A DNA stretch of 64,000 bases from Aphanomyces cochlioides. Taxonomy: Eukaryota; Oomycota; Saprolegniomycetes; Saprolegniales; Verrucalvaceae. Below are positions 19,327 through 32,955 of this stretch, in pieces. Where the stretch lies: the NCBI GenBank assembly GCA_019828595.1, contig JAHQRK010000008.1, forward strand, positions 62,001-126,000, in the 5' to 3' direction. The number at the start of each line of letters is the position of its first letter. Position 1 is the stretch's first letter. The notes under the pieces are model-generated. The model did not search any database. It worked only from the letters and a program-made list of their open reading frames with translations, and was not told the DNA's origin. Position numbers and translations under genes: made by a program.

Positions 19327-19903
19327 AAACTTCTTTTGCCTTTTTCTCTTGTTTACACTCGACCTGCAGTTCATCCACTTGACCTCTCAAAATGTATTTA
19401 CCAGAAAGACATTCCTCTGTGGATGTATCTCATGAAAATTGTACTCGAACAGTAAAACTAGCAATCATCCATCAAATCGCCTGTCACCCGTTTCTACGCA
19501 GTGCAAACACCAGTATTTTTAGGTCATTAACACATACGCTCTAAAAAAACAAGTTGTGGTTGATTCCTGGCTTCGAGCTATACAAAGTATAACTGTTTTG
19601 CAAAGAGACGCATATTAGTTGGGTTTGGTGCGATCTCAAAGATGTTGTTGTATTTGGCAAACATACCGAATAATTGATCCATTTGTTATTCCTTCCTAGC
19701 TTTTGTACATATTCGTATGGATTTGACCTCTAGAAATGTTTGACATACTACAAAGGTACTCCCAAAAATTTACAACCATCAAGGAGTAGGTTCATTGTTG
19801 AAAAGAATAAATTCTATCCTTGAATGGATTCAAATCGATGAGATTTTCAATAAGTGTGTATTCGTGTGTTTTTGACCATGTGTGTAGGAAAGTATCATGT
19901 GAA

Positions 19904-19975
19904 GCCCTTATAGCTCAGTGGTAGAGCACCCGCTTAGTAAGCGGAAGGTCCGCAGTTCAATCCTGCGTGGGGGCA
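19904..19975 (+). tRNA. tRNA-Thr(AGT)
   Basis: Spacer G/ggtc/G/T/G; second of the five-unit run, matching 28990. Confidence 0.95.
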
Positions 19976-20552
19976 AAACTTCTTTTGCCTTTTTCTCTTG
20001 TTTACACTCGACCTGCAGTTCATCCACTTGACCTCTCAAAATGTATTTACCAGAAAGACATTCCTCTGTGGATGTATCTCATGAAAATTGTACTCGAACA
20101 GTAAAACTAGCAATCATCCATCAAATCGCCTGTCACCCGTTTCTACGCAGTGCAAACACCAGTATTTTTAGGTCATTAACACATACGCTCTAAAAAAACA
20201 AGTTGTGGTTGATTCCTGGCTTCGAGCTATACAAAGTATAACTGTTTTGCAAAGAGACGCATATTAGTTGGGTTTGGTGCGATCTCAAAGATGTTGTTGT
20301 ATTTGGCAAACATACCGAATAATTGATCCATTTGTTATTCCTTCCTAGCTTTTGTACATATTCGTATGGATTTGACCTCTAGAAATGTTTGACATACTAC
20401 AAAGGTACTCCCAAAAATTTACAACCATCAAGGAGTAGGTTCATTGTTGAAAAGAATAAATTCTATCCTTGAATGGATTCAAATCGATGAGATTTTCAAT
20501 AAGTGTGTATTCGTGTGTTTTTGACCATGTGTGTAGGAAAGTATCATGTGAA

Positions 20553-20624
20553 GCCCTTATAGCTCAGTGGTAGAGCACCCGCTTAGTAAGCGGAAGGTCC
20601 GCAGTTCAATCCTGCGTGGGGGCA
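20553..20624 (+). tRNA. tRNA-Thr(AGT)
   Basis: Spacer G/ggtc/G/T/G; third of the five-unit run, matching 29639. Confidence 0.95.
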
Positions 20625-21201
20625 AAACTTCTTTTGCCTTTTTCTCTTGTTTACACTCGACCTGCAGTTCATCCACTTGACCTCTCAAAATGTATTTACC
20701 AGAAAGACATTCCTCTGTGGATGTATCTCATGAAAATTGTACTCGAACAGTAAAACTAGCAATCATCCATCAAATCGCCTGTCACCCGTTTCTACGCAGT
20801 GCAAACACCAGTATTTTTAGGTCATTAACACATACGCTCTAAAAAAACAAGTTGTGGTTGATTCCTGGCTTCGAGCTATACAAAGTATAACTGTTTTGCA
20901 AAGAGACGCATATTAGTTGGGTTTGGTGCGATCTCAAAGATGTTGTTGTATTTGGCAAACATACCGAATAATTGATCCATTTGTTATTCCTTCCTAGCTT
21001 TTGTACATATTCGTATGGATTTGACCTCTAGAAATGTTTGACATACTACAAAGGTACTCCCAAAAATTTACAACCATCAAGGAGTAGGTTCATTGTTGAA
21101 AAGAATAAATTCTATCCTTGAATGGATTCAAATCGATGAGATTTTCAATAAGTGTGTATTCGTGTGTTTTTGACCATGTGTGTAGGAAAGTATCATGTGA
21201 A

Positions 21202-21273
21202 GCCCTTATAGCTCAGTGGTAGAGCACCCGCTTAGTAAGCGGAAGGTCCGCAGTTCAATCCTGCGTGGGGGCA
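21202..21273 (+). tRNA. tRNA-Thr(AGT)
   Basis: Spacer G/ggtc/G/T/G; fourth of the five-unit run, matching 30288. Confidence 0.95.
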
Positions 21274-21850
21274 AAACTTCTTTTGCCTTTTTCTCTTGTT
21301 TACACTCGACCTGCAGTTCATCCACTTGACCTCTCAAAATGTATTTACCAGAAAGACATTCCTCTGTGGATGTATCTCATGAAAATTGTACTCGAACAGT
21401 AAAACTAGCAATCATCCATCAAATCGCCTGTCACCCGTTTCTACGCAGTGCAAACACCAGTATTTTTAGGTCATTAACACATACGCTCTAAAAAAACAAG
21501 TTGTGGTTGATTCCTGGCTTCGAGCTATACAAAGTATAACTGTTTTGCAAAGAGACGCATATTAGTTGGGTTTGGTGCGATCTCAAAGATGTTGTTGTAT
21601 TTGGCAAACATACCGAATAATTGATCCATTTGTTATTCCTTCCTAGCTTTTGTACATATTCGTATGGATTTGACCTCTAGAAATGTTTGACATACTACAA
21701 AGGTACTCCCAAAAATTTACAACCATCAAGGAGTAGGTTCATTGTTGAAAAGAATAAATTCTATCCTTGAATGGATTCAAATCGATGAGATTTTCAATAA
21801 GTGTGTATTCGTGTGTTTTTGACCATGTGTGTAGGAAAGTATCATGTGAA

Positions 21851-21922
21851 GCCCTTATAGCTCAGTGGTAGAGCACCCGCTTAGTAAGCGGAAGGTCCGC
21901 AGTTCAATCCTGCGTGGGGGCA
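21851..21922 (+). tRNA. tRNA-Thr(AGT)
   Basis: Spacer G/ggtc/G/T/G; fifth of the five-unit run, matching 30937. Confidence 0.95.
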
Positions 21923-22499
21923 AAACTTCTTTTGCCTTTTTCTCTTGTTTACACTCGACCTGCAGTTCATCCACTTGACCTCTCAAAATGTATTTACCAG
22001 AAAGACATTCCTCTGTGGATGTATCTCATGAAAATTGTACTCGAACAGTAAAACTAGCAATCATCCATCAAATCGCCTGTCACCCGTTTCTACGCAGTGC
22101 AAACACCAGTATTTTTAGGTCATTAACACATACGCTCTAAAAAAACAAGTTGTGGTTGATTCCTGGCTTCGAGCTATACAAAGTATAACTGTTTTGCAAA
22201 GAGACGCATATTAGTTGGGTTTGGTGCGATCTCAAAGATGTTGTTGTATTTGGCAAACATACCGAATAATTGATCCATTTGTTATTCCTTCCTAGCTTTT
22301 GTACATATTCGTATGGATTTGACCTCTAGAAATGTTTGACATACTACAAAGGTACTCCCAAAAATTTACAACCATCAAGGAGTAGGTTCATTGTTGAAAA
22401 GAATAAATTCTATCCTTGAATGGATTCAAATCGATGAGATTTTCAATAAGTGTGTATTCGTGTGTTTTTGACCATGTGTGTAGGAAAGTATCATGTGAA

Positions 22500-22571
22500 G
22501 CCCTTATAGCTCAGTGGTAGAGCACCCGCTTAGTAAGCGGAAGGTCCGCAGTTCAATCCTGCGTGGGGGCA
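22500..22571 (+). tRNA. tRNA-Thr(AGT), last unit of duplicated block copy 1
   Basis: Spacer T/ggtc/A/T/G, matching the unit at 31586. Confidence 0.95.
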
Positions 22572-23148
22572 AAACTTCTTTTGCCTTTTTCTCTTGTTTA
22601 CACTCGACCTGCAGTTCATCCACTTGACCTCTCAAAATTTATTTACCAGAAAGACATTCCTCTGTGGATGTATCTCATGAAAATTGTACTCGAACAGTAA
22701 AACTAGCAATCATCCATCAAATCGCCTGTCACCCGTTTCTACGCAGTGCAAACACCAGTATTTTTAGGTCATTAACACATACGCTCTAAAAAAACAAGTT
22801 ATGGTTGATTCCTGGCTTCGAGCTATACAAAGTATAACTGTTTTGCAAAGAGACGCATATTAGTTGGGTTTGGTGCGATCTCAAAGATGTTGTTGTATTT
22901 GGCAAACATACCGAATAATTGATCCATTTGTTATTCCTTCCTAGCTTTTGTACATATTCGTATGGATTTGACCTCTAGAAATGTTTGACATACTACAAAG
23001 GTACTCCCAAAAATTTACAACCATCAAGGAGTAGGTTCATTGTTGAAAAGAATAAATTCTATCCTTGAATGGATTCAAATCGATGAGATTTTCAATAAGT
23101 GTGTATTCGTGTGTTTTTGACCATGTGTGTAGGAAAGTATCATGTGAA

Positions 23149-23220
23149 GCCCTTATAGCTCAGTGGTAGAGCACCCGCTTAGTAAGCGGAAGGTCCGCAG
23201 TTCAATCCTGCGTGGGGGCA
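23149..23220 (+). tRNA. tRNA-Thr(AGT)
   Basis: Spacer G/ggtc/G/T/G; no longer matches the unit 14 positions on (32235). Confidence 0.95.
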
Positions 23221-23797
23221 AAACTTCTTTTGCCTTTTTCTCTTGTTTACACTCGACCTGCAGTTCATCCACTTGACCTCTCAAAATGTATTTACCAGAA
23301 AGACATTCCTCTGTGGATGTATCTCATGAAAATTGTACTCGAACAGTAAAACTAGCAATCATCCATCAAATCGCCTGTCACCCGTTTCTACGCAGTGCAA
23401 ACACCAGTATTTTTAGGTCATTAACACATACGCTCTAAAAAAACAAGTTGTGGTTGATTCCTGGCTTCGAGCTATACAAAGTATAACTGTTTTGCAAAGA
23501 GACGCATATTAGTTGGGTTTGGTGCGATCTCAAAGATGTTGTTGTATTTGGCAAACATACCGAATAATTGATCCATTTGTTATTCCTTCCTAGCTTTTGT
23601 ACATATTCGTATGGATTTGACCTCTAGAAATGTTTGACATACTACAAAGGTACTCCCAAAAATTTACAACCATCAAGGAGTAGGTTCATTGTTGAAAAGA
23701 ATAAATTCTATCCTTGAATGGATTCAAATCGATGAGATTTTCAATAAGTGTGTATTCGTGTGTTTTTGACCATGTGTGTAGGAAAGTATCATGTGAA

Positions 23798-23869
23798 GCC
23801 CTTATAGCTCAGTGGTAGAGCACCCGCTTAGTAAGCGGAAGGTCCGCAGTTCAATCCTGCGTGGGGGCA
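23798..23869 (+). tRNA. tRNA-Thr(AGT)
   Basis: Spacer G/ggtc/A/T/G. Confidence 0.95.
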
Positions 23870-24446
23870 AAACTTCTTTTGCCTTTTTCTCTTGTTTACA
23901 CTCGACCTGCAGTTCATCCACTTGACCTCTCAAAATGTATTTACCAGAAAGACATTCCTCTGTGGATGTATCTCATGAAAATTGTACTCGAACAGTAAAA
24001 CTAGCAATCATCCATCAAATCGCCTGTCACCCGTTTCTACGCAGTGCAAACACCAGTATTTTTAGGTCATTAACACATACGCTCTAAAAAAACAAGTTAT
24101 GGTTGATTCCTGGCTTCGAGCTATACAAAGTATAACTGTTTTGCAAAGAGACGCATATTAGTTGGGTTTGGTGCGATCTCAAAGATGTTGTTGTATTTGG
24201 CAAACATACCGAATAATTGATCCATTTGTTATTCCTTCCTAGCTTTTGTACATATTCGTATGGATTTGACCTCTAGAAATGTTTGACATACTACAAAGGT
24301 ACTCCCAAAAATTTACAACCATCAAGGAGTAGGTTCATTGTTGAAAAGAATAAATTCTATCCTTGAATGGATTCAAATCGATGAGATTTTCAATAAGTGT
24401 GTATTCGTGTGTTTTTGACCATGTGTGTAGGAAAGTATCATGTGAA

Positions 24447-24518
24447 GCCCTTATAGCTCAGTGGTAGAGCACCCGCTTAGTAAGCGGAAGGTCCGCAGTT
24501 CAATCCTGCGTGGGGGCA
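24447..24518 (+). tRNA. tRNA-Thr(AGT), first unit of duplicated block copy 2
   Basis: Spacer T/tgta/G/C/G; the only tgta unit between 16010 and element 3. Confidence 0.95.
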
Positions 24519-25095
24519 AAACTTCTTTTGCCTTTTTCTCTTGTTTACACTCGACCTGCAGTTCATCCACTTGACCTCTCAAAATTTATTTACCAGAAAG
24601 ACATTCCTCTGTGGATGTATCTCATGAAAATTGTACTCGAACAGTAAAACTAGCAATCATCCATCAAATCGCCTGTCACCCGTTTCTACGCAGTGCAAAC
24701 ACCAGTATTTTTATGTAATTAACACATACGCTCTAAAAAAACAAGTTGTGGTTGATTCCTGGCTTCGAGCTACACAAAGTATAACTGTTTTGCAAAGAGA
24801 CGCATATTAGTTGGGTTTGGTGCGATCTCAAAGATGTTGTTGTATTTGGCAAACATACCGAATAATTGATCCATTTGTTATTCCTTCCTAGCTTTTGTAC
24901 ATATTCGTATGGATTTGACCTCTAGAAATGTTTGACATACTACAAAGGTACTCCCAAAAATTTACAACCATCAAGGAGTAGGTTCATTGTTGAAAAGAAT
25001 AAATTCTATCCTTGAATGGATTCAAATCGATGAGATTTTCAATAAGTGTGTATTCGTGTGTTTTTGACCATGTGTGTAGGAAAGTATCATGTGAA

Positions 25096-25167
25096 GCCCT
25101 TATAGCTCAGTGGTAGAGCACCCGCTTAGTAAGCGGAAGGTCCGCAGTTCAATCCTGCGTGGGGGCA
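25096..25167 (+). tRNA. tRNA-Thr(AGT)
   Basis: Spacer G/ggtc/A/T/G. Confidence 0.95.
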
Positions 25168-25744
25168 AAACTTCTTTTGCCTTTTTCTCTTGTTTACACT
25201 CGACCTGCAGTTCATCCACTTGACCTCTCAAAATGTATTTACCAGAAAGACATTCCTCTGTGGATGTATCTCATGAAAATTGTACTCGAACAGTAAAACT
25301 AGCAATCATCCATCAAATCGCCTGTCACCCGTTTCTACGCAGTGCAAACACCAGTATTTTTAGGTCATTAACACATACGCTCTAAAAAAACAAGTTATGG
25401 TTGATTCCTGGCTTCGAGCTATACAAAGTATAACTGTTTTGCAAAGAGACGCATATTAGTTGGGTTTGGTGCGATCTCAAAGATGTTGTTGTATTTGGCA
25501 AACATACCGAATAATTGATCCATTTGTTATTCCTTCCTAGCTTTTGTACATATTCGTATGGATTTGACCTCTAGAAATGTTTGACATACTACAAAGGTAC
25601 TCCCAAAAATTTACAACCATCAAGGAGTAGGTTCATTGTTGAAAAGAATAAATTCTATCCTTGAATGGATTCAAATCGATGAGATTTTCAATAAGTGTGT
25701 ATTCGTGTGTTTTTGACCATGTGTGTAGGAAAGTATCATGTGAA

Positions 25745-25816
25745 GCCCTTATAGCTCAGTGGTAGAGCACCCGCTTAGTAAGCGGAAGGTCCGCAGTTCA
25801 ATCCTGCGTGGGGGCA
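25745..25816 (+). tRNA. tRNA-Thr(AGT)
   Basis: Spacer T/ggtc/G/T/G. Confidence 0.95.
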
Positions 25817-26393
25817 AAACTTCTTTTGCCTTTTTCTCTTGTTTACACTCGACCTGCAGTTCATCCACTTGACCTCTCAAAATTTATTTACCAGAAAGAC
25901 ATTCCTCTGTGGATGTATCTCATGAAAATTGTACTCGAACAGTAAAACTAGCAATCATCCATCAAATCGCCTGTCACCCGTTTCTACGCAGTGCAAACAC
26001 CAGTATTTTTAGGTCATTAACACATACGCTCTAAAAAAACAAGTTGTGGTTGATTCCTGGCTTCGAGCTATACAAAGTATAACTGTTTTGCAAAGAGACG
26101 CATATTAGTTGGGTTTGGTGCGATCTCAAAGATGTTGTTGTATTTGGCAAACATACCGAATAATTGATCCATTTGTTATTCCTTCCTAGCTTTTGTACAT
26201 ATTCGTATGGATTTGACCTCTAGAAATGTTTGACATACTACAAAGGTACTCCCAAAAATTTACAACCATCAAGGAGTAGGTTCATTGTTGAAAAGAATAA
26301 ATTCTATCCTTGAATGGATTCAAATCGATGAGATTTTCAATAAGTGTGTATTCGTGTGTTTTTGACCATGTGTGTAGGAAAGTATCATGTGAA

Positions 26394-26465
26394 GCCCTTA
26401 TAGCTCAGTGGTAGAGCACCCGCTTAGTAAGCGGAAGGTCCGCAGTTCAATCCTGCGTGGGGGCA
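26394..26465 (+). tRNA. tRNA-Thr(AGT)
   Basis: Spacer T/ggtc/A/T/G. Confidence 0.95.
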
Positions 26466-27042
26466 AAACTTCTTTTGCCTTTTTCTCTTGTTTACACTCG
26501 ACCTGCAGTTCATCCACTTGACCTCTCAAAATTTATTTACCAGAAAGACATTCCTCTGTGGATGTATCTCATGAAAATTGTACTCGAACAGTAAAACTAG
26601 CAATCATCCATCAAATCGCCTGTCACCCGTTTCTACGCAGTGCAAACACCAGTATTTTTAGGTCATTAACACATACGCTCTAAAAAAACAAGTTATGGTT
26701 GATTCCTGGCTTCGAGCTATACAAAGTATAACTGTTTTGCAAAGAGACGCATATTAGTTGGGTTTGGTGCGATCTCAAAGATGTTGTTGTATTTGGCAAA
26801 CATACCGAATAATTGATCCATTTGTTATTCCTTCCTAGCTTTTGTACATATTCGTATGGATTTGACCTCTAGAAATGTTTGACATACTACAAAGGTACTC
26901 CCAAAAATTTACAACCATCAAGGAGTAGGTTCATTGTTGAAAAGAATAAATTCTATCCTTGAATGGATTCAAATCGATGAGATTTTCAATAAGTGTGTAT
27001 TCGTGTGTTTTTGACCATGTGTGTAGGAAAGTATCATGTGAA

Positions 27043-27114
27043 GCCCTTATAGCTCAGTGGTAGAGCACCCGCTTAGTAAGCGGAAGGTCCGCAGTTCAAT
27101 CCTGCGTGGGGGCA
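27043..27114 (+). tRNA. tRNA-Thr(AGT)
   Basis: Spacer T/ggtc/A/T/G. Confidence 0.95.
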
Positions 27115-27691
27115 AAACTTCTTTTGCCTTTTTCTCTTGTTTACACTCGACCTGCAGTTCATCCACTTGACCTCTCAAAATTTATTTACCAGAAAGACAT
27201 TCCTCTGTGGATGTATCTCATGAAAATTGTACTCGAACAGTAAAACTAGCAATCATCCATCAAATCGCCTGTCACCCGTTTCTACGCAGTGCAAACACCA
27301 GTATTTTTAGGTCATTAACACATACGCTCTAAAAAAACAAGTTATGGTTGATTCCTGGCTTCGAGCTATACAAAGTATAACTGTTTTGCAAAGAGACGCA
27401 TATTAGTTGGGTTTGGTGCGATCTCAAAGATGTTGTTGTATTTGGCAAACATACCGAATAATTGATCCATTTGTTATTCCTTCCTAGCTTTTGTACATAT
27501 TCGTATGGATTTGACCTCTAGAAATGTTTGACATACTACAAAGGTACTCCCAAAAATTTACAACCATCAAGGAGTAGGTTCATTGTTGAAAAGAATAAAT
27601 TCTATCCTTGAATGGATTCAAATCGATGAGATTTTCAATAAGTGTGTATTCGTGTGTTTTTGACCATGTGTGTAGGAAAGTATCATGTGAA

Positions 27692-27763
27692 GCCCTTATA
27701 GCTCAGTGGTAGAGCACCCGCTTAGTAAGCGGAAGGTCCGCAGTTCAATCCTGCGTGGGGGCA
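27692..27763 (+). tRNA. tRNA-Thr(AGT)
   Basis: Spacer G/ggtc/A/T/G. Confidence 0.95.
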
Positions 27764-28340
27764 AAACTTCTTTTGCCTTTTTCTCTTGTTTACACTCGAC
27801 CTGCAGTTCATCCACTTGACCTCTCAAAATGTATTTACCAGAAAGACATTCCTCTGTGGATGTATCTCATGAAAATTGTACTCGAACAGTAAAACTAGCA
27901 ATCATCCATCAAATCGCCTGTCACCCGTTTCTACGCAGTGCAAACACCAGTATTTTTAGGTCATTAACACATACGCTCTAAAAAAACAAGTTATGGTTGA
28001 TTCCTGGCTTCGAGCTATACAAAGTATAACTGTTTTGCAAAGAGACGCATATTAGTTGGGTTTGGTGCGATCTCAAAGATGTTGTTGTATTTGGCAAACA
28101 TACCGAATAATTGATCCATTTGTTATTCCTTCCTAGCTTTTGTACATATTCGTATGGATTTGACCTCTAGAAATGTTTGACATACTACAAAGGTACTCCC
28201 AAAAATTTACAACCATCAAGGAGTAGGTTCATTGTTGAAAAGAATAAATTCTATCCTTGAATGGATTCAAATCGATGAGATTTTCAATAAGTGTGTATTC
28301 GTGTGTTTTTGACCATGTGTGTAGGAAAGTATCATGTGAA

Positions 28341-28412
28341 GCCCTTATAGCTCAGTGGTAGAGCACCCGCTTAGTAAGCGGAAGGTCCGCAGTTCAATCC
28401 TGCGTGGGGGCA
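28341..28412 (+). tRNA. tRNA-Thr(AGT)
   Basis: Spacer G/ggtc/G/T/G; first of the second five-unit run. Confidence 0.95.
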
Positions 28413-28989
28413 AAACTTCTTTTGCCTTTTTCTCTTGTTTACACTCGACCTGCAGTTCATCCACTTGACCTCTCAAAATGTATTTACCAGAAAGACATTC
28501 CTCTGTGGATGTATCTCATGAAAATTGTACTCGAACAGTAAAACTAGCAATCATCCATCAAATCGCCTGTCACCCGTTTCTACGCAGTGCAAACACCAGT
28601 ATTTTTAGGTCATTAACACATACGCTCTAAAAAAACAAGTTGTGGTTGATTCCTGGCTTCGAGCTATACAAAGTATAACTGTTTTGCAAAGAGACGCATA
28701 TTAGTTGGGTTTGGTGCGATCTCAAAGATGTTGTTGTATTTGGCAAACATACCGAATAATTGATCCATTTGTTATTCCTTCCTAGCTTTTGTACATATTC
28801 GTATGGATTTGACCTCTAGAAATGTTTGACATACTACAAAGGTACTCCCAAAAATTTACAACCATCAAGGAGTAGGTTCATTGTTGAAAAGAATAAATTC
28901 TATCCTTGAATGGATTCAAATCGATGAGATTTTCAATAAGTGTGTATTCGTGTGTTTTTGACCATGTGTGTAGGAAAGTATCATGTGAA

Positions 28990-29061
28990 GCCCTTATAGC
29001 TCAGTGGTAGAGCACCCGCTTAGTAAGCGGAAGGTCCGCAGTTCAATCCTGCGTGGGGGCA
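28990..29061 (+). tRNA. tRNA-Thr(AGT)
   Basis: Spacer G/ggtc/G/T/G; second of the second run. Confidence 0.95.
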
Positions 29062-29638
29062 AAACTTCTTTTGCCTTTTTCTCTTGTTTACACTCGACCT
29101 GCAGTTCATCCACTTGACCTCTCAAAATGTATTTACCAGAAAGACATTCCTCTGTGGATGTATCTCATGAAAATTGTACTCGAACAGTAAAACTAGCAAT
29201 CATCCATCAAATCGCCTGTCACCCGTTTCTACGCAGTGCAAACACCAGTATTTTTAGGTCATTAACACATACGCTCTAAAAAAACAAGTTGTGGTTGATT
29301 CCTGGCTTCGAGCTATACAAAGTATAACTGTTTTGCAAAGAGACGCATATTAGTTGGGTTTGGTGCGATCTCAAAGATGTTGTTGTATTTGGCAAACATA
29401 CCGAATAATTGATCCATTTGTTATTCCTTCCTAGCTTTTGTACATATTCGTATGGATTTGACCTCTAGAAATGTTTGACATACTACAAAGGTACTCCCAA
29501 AAATTTACAACCATCAAGGAGTAGGTTCATTGTTGAAAAGAATAAATTCTATCCTTGAATGGATTCAAATCGATGAGATTTTCAATAAGTGTGTATTCGT
29601 GTGTTTTTGACCATGTGTGTAGGAAAGTATCATGTGAA

Positions 29639-29710
29639 GCCCTTATAGCTCAGTGGTAGAGCACCCGCTTAGTAAGCGGAAGGTCCGCAGTTCAATCCTG
29701 CGTGGGGGCA
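29639..29710 (+). tRNA. tRNA-Thr(AGT)
   Basis: Spacer G/ggtc/G/T/G; third of the second run. Confidence 0.95.
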
Positions 29711-30287
29711 AAACTTCTTTTGCCTTTTTCTCTTGTTTACACTCGACCTGCAGTTCATCCACTTGACCTCTCAAAATGTATTTACCAGAAAGACATTCCT
29801 CTGTGGATGTATCTCATGAAAATTGTACTCGAACAGTAAAACTAGCAATCATCCATCAAATCGCCTGTCACCCGTTTCTACGCAGTGCAAACACCAGTAT
29901 TTTTAGGTCATTAACACATACGCTCTAAAAAAACAAGTTGTGGTTGATTCCTGGCTTCGAGCTATACAAAGTATAACTGTTTTGCAAAGAGACGCATATT
30001 AGTTGGGTTTGGTGCGATCTCAAAGATGTTGTTGTATTTGGCAAACATACCGAATAATTGATCCATTTGTTATTCCTTCCTAGCTTTTGTACATATTCGT
30101 ATGGATTTGACCTCTAGAAATGTTTGACATACTACAAAGGTACTCCCAAAAATTTACAACCATCAAGGAGTAGGTTCATTGTTGAAAAGAATAAATTCTA
30201 TCCTTGAATGGATTCAAATCGATGAGATTTTCAATAAGTGTGTATTCGTGTGTTTTTGACCATGTGTGTAGGAAAGTATCATGTGAA

Positions 30288-30359
30288 GCCCTTATAGCTC
30301 AGTGGTAGAGCACCCGCTTAGTAAGCGGAAGGTCCGCAGTTCAATCCTGCGTGGGGGCA
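30288..30359 (+). tRNA. tRNA-Thr(AGT)
   Basis: Spacer G/ggtc/G/T/G; fourth of the second run. Confidence 0.95.
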
Positions 30360-30936
30360 AAACTTCTTTTGCCTTTTTCTCTTGTTTACACTCGACCTGC
30401 AGTTCATCCACTTGACCTCTCAAAATGTATTTACCAGAAAGACATTCCTCTGTGGATGTATCTCATGAAAATTGTACTCGAACAGTAAAACTAGCAATCA
30501 TCCATCAAATCGCCTGTCACCCGTTTCTACGCAGTGCAAACACCAGTATTTTTAGGTCATTAACACATACGCTCTAAAAAAACAAGTTGTGGTTGATTCC
30601 TGGCTTCGAGCTATACAAAGTATAACTGTTTTGCAAAGAGACGCATATTAGTTGGGTTTGGTGCGATCTCAAAGATGTTGTTGTATTTGGCAAACATACC
30701 GAATAATTGATCCATTTGTTATTCCTTCCTAGCTTTTGTACATATTCGTATGGATTTGACCTCTAGAAATGTTTGACATACTACAAAGGTACTCCCAAAA
30801 ATTTACAACCATCAAGGAGTAGGTTCATTGTTGAAAAGAATAAATTCTATCCTTGAATGGATTCAAATCGATGAGATTTTCAATAAGTGTGTATTCGTGT
30901 GTTTTTGACCATGTGTGTAGGAAAGTATCATGTGAA

Positions 30937-31008
30937 GCCCTTATAGCTCAGTGGTAGAGCACCCGCTTAGTAAGCGGAAGGTCCGCAGTTCAATCCTGCG
31001 TGGGGGCA
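30937..31008 (+). tRNA. tRNA-Thr(AGT)
   Basis: Spacer G/ggtc/G/T/G; fifth of the second run. Confidence 0.95.
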
Positions 31009-31585
31009 AAACTTCTTTTGCCTTTTTCTCTTGTTTACACTCGACCTGCAGTTCATCCACTTGACCTCTCAAAATGTATTTACCAGAAAGACATTCCTCT
31101 GTGGATGTATCTCATGAAAATTGTACTCGAACAGTAAAACTAGCAATCATCCATCAAATCGCCTGTCACCCGTTTCTACGCAGTGCAAACACCAGTATTT
31201 TTAGGTCATTAACACATACGCTCTAAAAAAACAAGTTGTGGTTGATTCCTGGCTTCGAGCTATACAAAGTATAACTGTTTTGCAAAGAGACGCATATTAG
31301 TTGGGTTTGGTGCGATCTCAAAGATGTTGTTGTATTTGGCAAACATACCGAATAATTGATCCATTTGTTATTCCTTCCTAGCTTTTGTACATATTCGTAT
31401 GGATTTGACCTCTAGAAATGTTTGACATACTACAAAGGTACTCCCAAAAATTTACAACCATCAAGGAGTAGGTTCATTGTTGAAAAGAATAAATTCTATC
31501 CTTGAATGGATTCAAATCGATGAGATTTTCAATAAGTGTGTATTCGTGTGTTTTTGACCATGTGTGTAGGAAAGTATCATGTGAA

Positions 31586-31657
31586 GCCCTTATAGCTCAG
31601 TGGTAGAGCACCCGCTTAGTAAGCGGAAGGTCCGCAGTTCAATCCTGCGTGGGGGCA
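31586..31657 (+). tRNA. tRNA-Thr(AGT), last unit of duplicated block copy 2
   Basis: Spacer T/ggtc/A/T/G. Confidence 0.95.
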
Positions 31658-32234
31658 AAACTTCTTTTGCCTTTTTCTCTTGTTTACACTCGACCTGCAG
31701 TTCATCCACTTGACCTCTCAAAATTTATTTACCAGAAAGACATTCCTCTGTGGATGTATCTCATGAAAATTGTACTCGAACAGTAAAACTAGCAATCATC
31801 CATCAAATCGCCTGTCACCCGTTTCTACGCAGTGCAAACACCAGTATTTTTAGGTCATTAACACATACGCTCTAAAAAAACAAGTTATGGTTGATTCCTG
31901 GCTTCGAGCTATACAAAGTATAACTGTTTTGCAAAGAGACGCATATTAGTTGGGTTTGGTGCGATCTCAAAGATGTTGTTGTATTTGGCAAACATACCGA
32001 ATAATTGATCCATTTGTTATTCCTTCCTAGCTTTTGTACATATTCGTATGGATTTGACCTCTAGAAATGTTTGACATACTACAAAGGTACTCCCAAAAAT
32101 TTACAACCATCAAGGAGTAGGTTCATTGTTGAAAAGAATAAATTCTATCCTTGAATGGATTCAAATCGATGAGATTTTCAATAAGTGTGTATTCGTGTGT
32201 TTTTGACCATGTGTGTAGGAAAGTATCATGTGAA

Positions 32235-32306
32235 GCCCTTATAGCTCAGTGGTAGAGCACCCGCTTAGTAAGCGGAAGGTCCGCAGTTCAATCCTGCGTG
32301 GGGGCA
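32235..32306 (+). tRNA. tRNA-Thr(AGT)
   Basis: Spacer T/ggtc/A/T/G. Confidence 0.95.
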
Positions 32307-32883
32307 AAACTTCTTTTGCCTTTTTCTCTTGTTTACACTCGACCTGCAGTTCATCCACTTGACCTCTCAAAATTTATTTACCAGAAAGACATTCCTCTGT
32401 GGATGTATCTCATGAAAATTGTACTCGAACAGTAAAACTAGCAATCATCCATCAAATCGCCTGTCACCCGTTTCTACGCAGTGCAAACACCAGTATTTTT
32501 AGGTCATTAACACATACGCTCTAAAAAAACAAGTTATGGTTGATTCCTGGCTTCGAGCTATACAAAGTATAACTGTTTTGCAAAGAGACGCATATTAGTT
32601 GGGTTTGGTGCGATCTCAAAGATGTTGTTGTATTTGGCAAACATACCGAATAATTGATCCATTTGTTATTCCTTCCTAGCTTTTGTACATATTCGTATGG
32701 ATTTGACCTCTAGAAATGTTTGACATACTACAAAGGTACTCCCAAAAATTTACAACCATCAAGGAGTAGGTTCATTGTTGAAAAGAATAAATTCTATCCT
32801 TGAATGGATTCAAATCGATGAGATTTTCAATAAGTGTGTATTCGTGTGTTTTTGACCATGTGTGTAGGAAAGTATCATGTGAA

Positions 32884-32955
32884 GCCCTTATAGCTCAGTG
32901 GTAGAGCACCCGCTTAGTAAGCGGAAGGTCCGCAGTTCAATCCTGCGTGGGGGCA
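32884..32955 (+). tRNA. tRNA-Thr(AGT)
   Basis: Spacer G/ggtc/G/T/G with a private 1-bp deletion (TACTACAAGG instead of TACTACAAAGG, near 33381), making this unit 648 bp. Confidence 0.95.
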
